A stretch of 64,000 nt of DNA, taken from the NCBI RefSeq assembly GCF_036924645.1, contig NZ_JAZHRX010000001.1, positions 5,669,501 to 5,733,500 on the forward strand, given 5' to 3'. Shown here one piece after another: positions 58,871 through 64,000 of this stretch. Position 1 is the first letter of the stretch. Each line of letters starts with the position of its first letter. The position numbers were made by a program, and so were the translations under genes. The stretch is from Bradyrhizobium sp. AZCC 2176 (lineage in GTDB: Bacteria; Pseudomonadota; Alphaproteobacteria; Rhizobiales; Xanthobacteraceae). The notes beneath the pieces were generated by a model. The model was not told the DNA's origin, made no database searches, and saw only the letters and a program-made list of their open reading frames with translations.

Positions 58871-58942
58871 AAGGGTTAAGCGGTTATTTACTCGGTACGT
58901 GTTTACTCAAAACAGTATTTTGTTGCGTACGAGTGAGTAACC

Positions 58943-60319
58943 ATGTCCCGTGTCGCCGAGTTGCTTCGCTCGCGTCGGGTGCCGCAAGTCGCGGTGCTGG
59001 CGCTGATGTCGGTCGGCTTTGCCGGCTGCAGCGCCGATATGCAGACGCGCTTTTCCGATAGCTCGTTCTCCAATCCCTTTGCCTCGCAGCCCGAAGCGAC
59101 CGGTTCGGTGCGCACGCCGGCCGCCGAACGCCGCGAGCTGCCGCAATACGCCCGGCCGCAGAATTCGGCTCCGCAATTCCAGTCCCAGGCCCTGCCGCCG
59201 CCTGCCGTCAACGCTCCGCAAGCTTATCCGGCCAGCTCGGGCGGGGTATCGGGAGGAGGGCGCGGGGTTTCGTCATATGCGCCGCCGTCCCATCCACCCA
59301 TCGAGACCACCGCCACGGTACCGCCGCGCTCGGTTGCGGCTGCGCGCCCGGCTGCGCCGAACGGCACCACCATCATCGTCGGCACCAGCGACACGCTCGA
59401 CATTCTGGCGAAGCGCTACAACGTTTCAGCCGCCGCGATCCTGCAGGCCAATGGCTACAAGGGCCCGCGCGTGCTCTCGCCCGGCCAGCAACTGATCATT
59501 CCGCGGCAGACGGCGACGGCTGCTGCACCGGCGCTCGCGGCCCCGGCCGGCAAGCCGGTTGCCGCTGCGGCCACCACCCCGTCGAGCGTCCATATCGTCA
59601 ATCGCGGCGACACGCTGATGAGCATCGCGCGCCGGAACAGCGTCCCGGTCGCCGAACTCGCCAAGGCCAACAATCTCGATCAGTCCGCCAAGCTCAGCCT
59701 TGGCATGAAGCTGACCGTGCCCGGTTCGAAGTCCGCGGCTGCTGCGCCAGTGGCGCAGCCCGTCGCCGCAGCCGCCCCCGCTCAGCCGGTCGCCCCGGTC
59801 GCTGCGCCGGCCACCAAGGTGGCCGCAGCCGGCGGTCCGCCGCAGAGCGCGCGGCTGGCCTCCGCCACCACGAATGTCACGGAAGAAAAGCCCGTCGTCG
59901 AGCAAGCTTCCATCAAGCCCAGTGAAGCCACCGGCGCGCTGCCGACCTTCCGCTGGCCGGTGCGCGGCAAGGTGATCACGAGCTACGGCGCCAAGACCAA
60001 CGGCAAATCGAATGACGGCATCAACCTGGCTGTGCCGGAAGGCACGCCGGTGAAGGCGGCGGAAGACGGCGTGGTCGCCTATTCCGGCAACGAGCTCAAG
60101 GGTTACGGCAATCTGGTTCTGGTGCGGCACTCCAACGGTTACGTCACCGCATATGCCCATGCGAGTGAACTGATGGTGAAGCGCGGGGATACGATCAAGC
60201 GCGGCCAGATCATTGCCAAGTCGGGTCAATCGGGCGAGGTGGGGTCGCCGCAGCTCCACTTCGAGATCCGCAAGGGATCGTCGCCGGTTGACCCGCTTCA
60301 ATTCCTGAACGGGGCGTGA
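58943..60319 (+). CDS. nlpD: NlpD-like lipoprotein with two LysM and a degenerate LytM domain
   Basis: A 458-residue outer-membrane lipoprotein candidate: signal peptide with lipobox LMSVGFAGC near residue 32. Two LysM repeats follow (about 150-195, VGTSDTLDILAKRYNVS; and about 218-262, VNRGDTLMSIARRNSVP). Then an Ala/Pro linker and an M23/LytM domain (about 340-456, ITSYGAKTNGKSNDGINLAV to HFEIRKGSSPVDPLQFL). The usual zinc-binding H-x3-D reads N-x3-N here (NDGIN), as in E. coli NlpD, which activates amidases rather than cutting peptidoglycan. Gene order surE-pcm-nlpD supports the name. Confidence 0.88.
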   Translation: MSRVAELLRSRRVPQVAVLALMSVGFAGCSADMQTRFSDSSFSNPFASQPEATGSVRTPAAERRELPQYARPQNSAPQFQSQALPPPAVNAPQAYPASSGGVSGGGRGVSSYAPPSHPPIETTATVPPRSVAAARPAAPNGTTIIVGTSDTLDILAKRYNVSAAAILQANGYKGPRVLSPGQQLIIPRQTATAAAPALAAPAGKPVAAAATTPSSVHIVNRGDTLMSIARRNSVPVAELAKANNLDQSAKLSLGMKLTVPGSKSAAAAPVAQPVAAAAPAQPVAPVAAPATKVAAAGGPPQSARLASATTNVTEEKPVVEQASIKPSEATGALPTFRWPVRGKVITSYGAKTNGKSNDGINLAVPEGTPVKAAEDGVVAYSGNELKGYGNLVLVRHSNGYVTAYAHASELMVKRGDTIKRGQIIAKSGQSGEVGSPQLHFEIRKGSSPVDPLQFLNGA

Positions 60320-60326
60320 GTCGCCT

Positions 60327-60417
60327 CGTCATTGCCGGGCTTGACCCGGCAATCCATCCCGGAAGAAAGCGCTTTCTCGAAGATTGATGGATACGCGGGT
60401 CAAGCTCGCGTATGACG
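60327..60417. repeat. Dispersed inverted repeat, CGTCATGCC family, copy 3
   Basis: CGTCATTGCCGGGCTTGACC at the left and CGGGTCAAGCTCGCGTATGACG at the right are inverted arms, with GATGGAT/ATCCATC inside. It lies in the convergent gap between the nlpD-like gene and the DUF815 gene. Confidence 0.75.
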
Positions 60418-60456
60418 ACCAAGTTCGCTACGGCTGCAGTGCCAATCAGGCGCGTC

Positions 60457-61440
60457 TCACTTCCCCGAAAGCCTCACGCCCAGCCGTCCCGCCAGTTCCT
60501 GTGTGAACTGCCAGGCGACGCGGCCCGACCGCGAACCGCGCGTGGTCGACCATTCCAGCGCCTCGCGCTCCAGTTCGTCGTCGGCGATCTTGATGCCGAA
60601 ATGGCCGCAATAGCCGCGTACCATGGCGAGGTACTCGTCCTGGCTGCAGCGGTGAAAGCCGAGCCATAGACCAAAACGGTCCGACAGCGACACCTTCTCC
60701 TCGACCGCTTCGCCCGGGTTGATCGCGGTCGAACGCTCGTTCTCGATCATCTCGCGGGCGAGCAGGTGCCGCCGGTTCGAGGTGGCGTAGAGGATGACAT
60801 TGTCGGGACGTCCCTCGATGCCGCCTTCCAGCACCGCCTTCAGCGATTTGTAGGAGGCGTCGTTGCCGTCGAAGGAGAGGTCGTCGCAGAACACGATGAA
60901 GCGGAAATCGGAGCTGCGCAGCAGATCCATCAGGCCCGGCAGGCTCTCGATGTCCTCGCGGTGAATCTCGATCAGCTTGAGCCGGTCGGAAGGCTTGCGA
61001 TCGATGTTGATATTGGCATGCGTCGCCTTCACCAGCGAGGACTTGCCCATGCCGCGCGCGCCCCACAGCAGCGCGTTGTTGGCGGGCAGGCCGTCGGCGA
61101 AGCGCTCGGTGTTCTCGATCAGGATGTCCCGCATCCGGTCGATGCCCTTGAGCAGCCCAAGGTCGACGCGGCTGACGCGCGGCACCGGCGACAGGCGTCC
61201 GTCCGGATGCCAGACAAAGGCGTCGGCGGAGCCGAACGAGTAGGCGCTTCCCGCCGCCGGAGCGGCCGCGGAAAGGTGGCCGGCGATGGCTTCCAGCGCG
61301 GTGGCGATCCGCTCGGCGGTGGCGCCGTTGAGCGTATTTGCCGGACCTTTTGTCGCGGTTTTCGCTTGGCCGCGCGAGGTGGCCTTGAGGGTGGCGCGGG
61401 TCGCTGTTTGAGTCGCTGTTTTCTTGGCTTTTTTCGGCAT
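60457..61440 (-). CDS. DUF815 family ATPase
   Basis: A 327-residue AAA-like ATPase. A Lys/Ala/Thr-rich N-terminus (1-40) is followed by the ATPase core: Walker A LLWGARGMGKSSLVKA, Walker B FRFIVFCDDLSF, sensor ILYATSNRRHLL. The C-terminal lid (RVAWQFTQELAGRL) completes the DUF815 pattern; cellular role unknown. ATG 61440 has AGGA 9 nt upstream; a 28-residue longer frame lacks a ribosome site. Divergent from yajC. Confidence 0.88.
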   Translation of the reverse strand: MPKKAKKTATQTATRATLKATSRGQAKTATKGPANTLNGATAERIATALEAIAGHLSAAAPAAGSAYSFGSADAFVWHPDGRLSPVPRVSRVDLGLLKGIDRMRDILIENTERFADGLPANNALLWGARGMGKSSLVKATHANINIDRKPSDRLKLIEIHREDIESLPGLMDLLRSSDFRFIVFCDDLSFDGNDASYKSLKAVLEGGIEGRPDNVILYATSNRRHLLAREMIENERSTAINPGEAVEEKVSLSDRFGLWLGFHRCSQDEYLAMVRGYCGHFGIKIADDELEREALEWSTTRGSRSGRVAWQFTQELAGRLGVRLSGK

Positions 61441-61635
61441 TTTTGGAGTTCCTGACGGCGCAGCCTTAACGGGCCTTGGAAGCTCCCGCAAGCGGCCTAA
61501 ATGAGAGGGCCGGCCACGTTGCAATTGGGCCCGCCGCCGCTATAGTCCGCGCGAATTTGCCCGGGACCGGCGATTTGCCCAAGGCGCTAAGCTCAGGCAT
61601 GGCCGGTTCTTTTCCGTCTCACGAGGATTGTTCGA

Positions 61636-61998
61636 ATGCTGATTACCCCTGCGTACGCCCAGGCTGCGGCCGGCGGCGATGCCAACAGCATGTTGATGTC
61701 GTTGCTGCCGTTCGCGCTGATCTTCGTGATCATGTACTTCCTGATTCTGCGTCCGCAGCAGAAGAAGGTGAAGGATCATCAGGAGCTCGTCAAAAACATC
61801 CGCCGTGGCGACACCGTGGTGACCTCGGGCGGCCTGGTCGGCAAGGTGACCAAGGTGGTGGACGACGACCAGATCGAGTTCGAGATTTCGGACGGCGTCC
61901 GAGTGCGGCAGATGCGGCAGATGATTTCGGGCGTCCGCGCCAAGGGCGAGCCGGCCAAGGAAAAGAGTGAGGCCAAGGACGAGACGTCCGCGAGCTGA
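61636..61998 (+). CDS. yajC: Preprotein translocase subunit YajC
   Basis: A 120-residue single-span protein: MLITPAYAQAAAGGD leader, membrane helix about 18-38 (LMSLLPFALIFVIMYFLILR), then PQQKKVKDHQELVKNIRRGD and the SGGLVGKVTKV fold. YajC associates with SecDF at the SecYEG channel. First gene of yajC-secD-secF. Confidence 0.95.
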   Translation: MLITPAYAQAAAGGDANSMLMSLLPFALIFVIMYFLILRPQQKKVKDHQELVKNIRRGDTVVTSGGLVGKVTKVVDDDQIEFEISDGVRVRQMRQMISGVRAKGEPAKEKSEAKDETSAS

Positions 61999-62006
61999 GT
62001 TTTCCG

Positions 62007-62029
62007 CGCCGCCTTGGGCGGCGTATTTT
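62007..62029 (+). terminator. Hairpin between yajC and secD
   Basis: CGCCGCC (62007-62013) and GGCGGCG (62017-62023) form a 7-bp stem with a 3-nt loop, followed by TATTTTC. As an internal partial terminator it would make yajC more abundant than secDF, a plausible stoichiometry control. Confidence 0.5.
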
Positions 62030-62052
62030 CCTGGATCTGACGGGTCAACTCG

Positions 62053-63651
62053 ATGTTGTATTTCACGCGGTGGAAGGCGCTGGCGATCATTCTGACCGCG
62101 CTGATCGTCTGCCTGTGCGCGGTTCCGAACTTCTTTTCCCAGGAGAGAGTGAAGACCTGGCCGCTTTGGGCGCAGCGGCACATCGTGCTCGGCCTCGATT
62201 TGCAGGGGGGGTCCTATCTGCTGCTCGAAGTCGATTCCAACTACGTGAAGAAGGAAAAGCTCGATCAGGTGCGCGATGAAGTCCGCCGCGTGCTGCGCGA
62301 CGCCAAGATCGGCTACACCGGACTTTCCGCGCGCGCCGACGCGGTCGAGGTTCGCGTCAAGGACAGCGACCTGCAGGCGGCGCTTCCAAAGCTGCGTGAA
62401 CTATCGCAGCCGCTCGGCGGTCTGCTCGGCTCCTCCGGCCAGCGCAGCCTCGAGGTTTCGGACGCCGGCGGCGGGCTGATCCGCCTCGCAGTGCCGCAAG
62501 CCGCCATTACCGATCGTATCCGGCAAACGATCGAACAATCGATCCAGATCGTCGAGCGTCGCGTCAATCAGCTCGGCACCGTTGAGCCGGTGATCCAGCG
62601 GCAGGGCACCGACCGAATTCTGGTGCAAGTGCCGGGCTTGCAGGACCCGACCCGGTTGAAGGATCTGCTCGGCAAGACCGCCAAGATGGAATTCCGCATG
62701 GTCGACTCGACCGTGTCGCCAGAACAGGCCCAGCAGGGCCGAGTGCCTGCGGACTCAGAAGTGCTGATGAGCGCGTCGTCGCCAAAGGTGCCCTACGTCA
62801 TCAAGAGGCAGGTCCTGGTGTCTGGCGGTGACCTCACCGATGCGCAGCCCGGGTTTGACCAGCGCACCAACGAGCCGATCGTCAGCTTCCGCTTCAACAC
62901 CTCAGGCGCGCGAAAATTCGCCCAGGCGACCACCGAGAATGTCGGACAGCCGTTTGCGATCGTGCTCGATAATGAGGTGATTTCCGCGCCTGTGATCCGC
63001 GAGCCGATCACCGGCGGCTCCGGCCAGATTTCCGGCAGCTTCACCGTGCAGGCCGCCAACGATCTGGCCATCCTGCTGCGCGCCGGCGCGCTGCCGGCGC
63101 CGCTGACCGTGATCGAGGAACGCACCGTCGGTCCGGGCCTTGGCCAGGACTCGATCGAAAAGGGCGAATTGGCGGCCTATGTCGGTTCGATCATGGTCAT
63201 CGTGTTCATGCTGGTCACCTACCGCCTGTTCGGGGTATTTGCCAACATCGCGGTCGCCATCAACGTTGCGATGATCTTCGGTCTGTTGTCGTTGTTGAAT
63301 GCGACGTTGACGCTGCCCGGCATCGCCGGCATCGTGCTCACGGTCGGTATTGCCGTCGACTCCAACGTGCTGATCTATGAGCGCATCCGCGAAGAATTGC
63401 GCGGCGGGCGCAATGCGATCTCGGCGATCGACGCCGGCTTCAGGCGCGCGCTGTCGACCATTCTCGACTCCAACATCACCACCTTCATCGCTGCCGCGGT
63501 GCTGTTCTATATCGGCACCGGCCCGGTCCGCGGCTTTGCCGTCACGCTCGGCATTGGTATCATCACCACGGTCTTTACCGCGTTTACGCTCACCAGCCTG
63601 ATCGTTGCCGGTTGGGTGCGGTGGAAGCGACCGAAGACCGTGCCGATTTAA
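62053..63651 (+). CDS. secD: Protein translocase subunit SecD
   Basis: A 532-residue RND-related membrane protein that uses the proton gradient to pull exported proteins into the periplasm. The first membrane segment is followed by IVLGLDLQGGSYLLLEVD, and a large periplasmic domain (about 60-350) leads to five further segments with the family GIVLTVGIAVDSNVLIYERIREEL and a C-terminal tail. ATG 62053. secF follows after 9 nt. Confidence 0.96.
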   Translation: MLYFTRWKALAIILTALIVCLCAVPNFFSQERVKTWPLWAQRHIVLGLDLQGGSYLLLEVDSNYVKKEKLDQVRDEVRRVLRDAKIGYTGLSARADAVEVRVKDSDLQAALPKLRELSQPLGGLLGSSGQRSLEVSDAGGGLIRLAVPQAAITDRIRQTIEQSIQIVERRVNQLGTVEPVIQRQGTDRILVQVPGLQDPTRLKDLLGKTAKMEFRMVDSTVSPEQAQQGRVPADSEVLMSASSPKVPYVIKRQVLVSGGDLTDAQPGFDQRTNEPIVSFRFNTSGARKFAQATTENVGQPFAIVLDNEVISAPVIREPITGGSGQISGSFTVQAANDLAILLRAGALPAPLTVIEERTVGPGLGQDSIEKGELAAYVGSIMVIVFMLVTYRLFGVFANIAVAINVAMIFGLLSLLNATLTLPGIAGIVLTVGIAVDSNVLIYERIREELRGGRNAISAIDAGFRRALSTILDSNITTFIAAAVLFYIGTGPVRGFAVTLGIGIITTVFTAFTLTSLIVAGWVRWKRPKTVPI

Positions 63652-63660
63652 GGAATAGCT

Positions 63661-64000
63661 GTGACTAACTACGTTCTCATCGGTCTGGGCATTCTGATCG
63701 TCGTGCTGACGGTGGTCGCGGTGCTCGATCTGTTGCCGCCGTTGCGCATCGTTCCCGACGATACGCATTTCGATTTTACGCGTTTTCGCCGCATCAGCTT
63801 TCCGATCTCGGCCGCGCTTTCGATTCTAGCGATCGTGCTGTTCTTCACTCATGGGCTGAATTTCGGCATCGACTTCAGAGGCGGTACGCTGCTGGAGGTG
63901 CAGAACAAGTCCGGCCCCGCCGACATCGGCGCGATGCGCGCAACACTGAGCACGCTCGGGCTCGGCGACATCCAGTTGCAGCAGTTCGGCGGTCCCTCGG
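63661..64000 (+). CDS. secF: Protein translocase subunit SecF (5' part, cut by window end)
   Basis: The first 113 codons are present and open to the window edge. GTG 63661 has AAGGA 6 nt upstream. The translation has a first membrane segment (VLIGLGILIVVLTVVAVLDL), then a second hydrophobic stretch and the SecF signature FGIDFRGGTLLEVQ. The normal protein is about 310-340 residues, so two thirds are missing only because the window ends. Confidence 0.92.
   Translation, partial: MTNYVLIGLGILIVVLTVVAVLDLLPPLRIVPDDTHFDFTRFRRISFPISAALSILAIVLFFTHGLNFGIDFRGGTLLEVQNKSGPADIGAMRATLSTLGLGDIQLQQFGGPS

Overview
The window is a GC-rich alphaproteobacterial chromosome segment. Gene content, gene order and the non-coding repeats all point to Bradyrhizobium or a close relative in the Nitrobacteraceae. 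Examples are a lipoyl-bearing E1-beta in a pdhA-pdhB-DUF5076-pdhC-lpd cluster, an ExoR homologue, ErpA next to dgt and argS, and SPOR-nagZ-scpAB-tatABC-serS-surE-pcm order. Genus assignment is inference from recalled families; no search was run.

Layout: 0.1-4.3 kb holds secG, pyrG (carrying a 1-nt frameshift), a small zinc-finger/HTH protein behind two operator-like palindromes, a NIPSNAP protein and kdsA. From 4.3 to 14.1 kb is accessory: an MFS exporter, a glutaminase-STAS-cyclic-nucleotide-binding fusion, a DUF3302-like/HlyD pair, a TPR protein with a Cys-rich secreted partner, queF, and a Tat-exported beta-propeller coupled to a cytochrome c. At 14.2-24 kb lie eno, an oxidoreductase, an FMN reductase, an FtsB-like protein and the pyruvate dehydrogenase genes, so glycolysis feeds acetyl-CoA here. 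At 24-31 kb are a threonine-synthase-like enzyme, an orphan Bug/TctC receptor, a lytic transglycosylase and an orphan RTX protein.

At 31-35 kb are ilvD, exoR, a GNAT gene and xthA. At 35.2-45.3 kb is a second accessory block: a two-gene RND efflux operon with a coupled periplasmic amidohydrolase, a kinase-like phosphotransferase of lower GC, and a tartrate-dehydrogenase/Bug operon divergent from its LysR regulator. That block ends in a roughly 0.5 kb non-coding repeat. From 45.3 kb to the end is a dense housekeeping block: erpA, dgt, argS, a SPOR protein, nagZ, scpA/scpB, tatABC, serS, surE, a single-domain response regulator, pcm, an NlpD-like LysM/LytM lipoprotein, a DUF815 ATPase, yajC, secD and the start of secF (cut by the window end). 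Sec (secG, yajC, secDF) and Tat export genes thus bracket the window.

Intergenic spaces carry at least five families of dispersed palindromic repeats. No rRNA, tRNA, CRISPR array, transposase or phage gene was seen.
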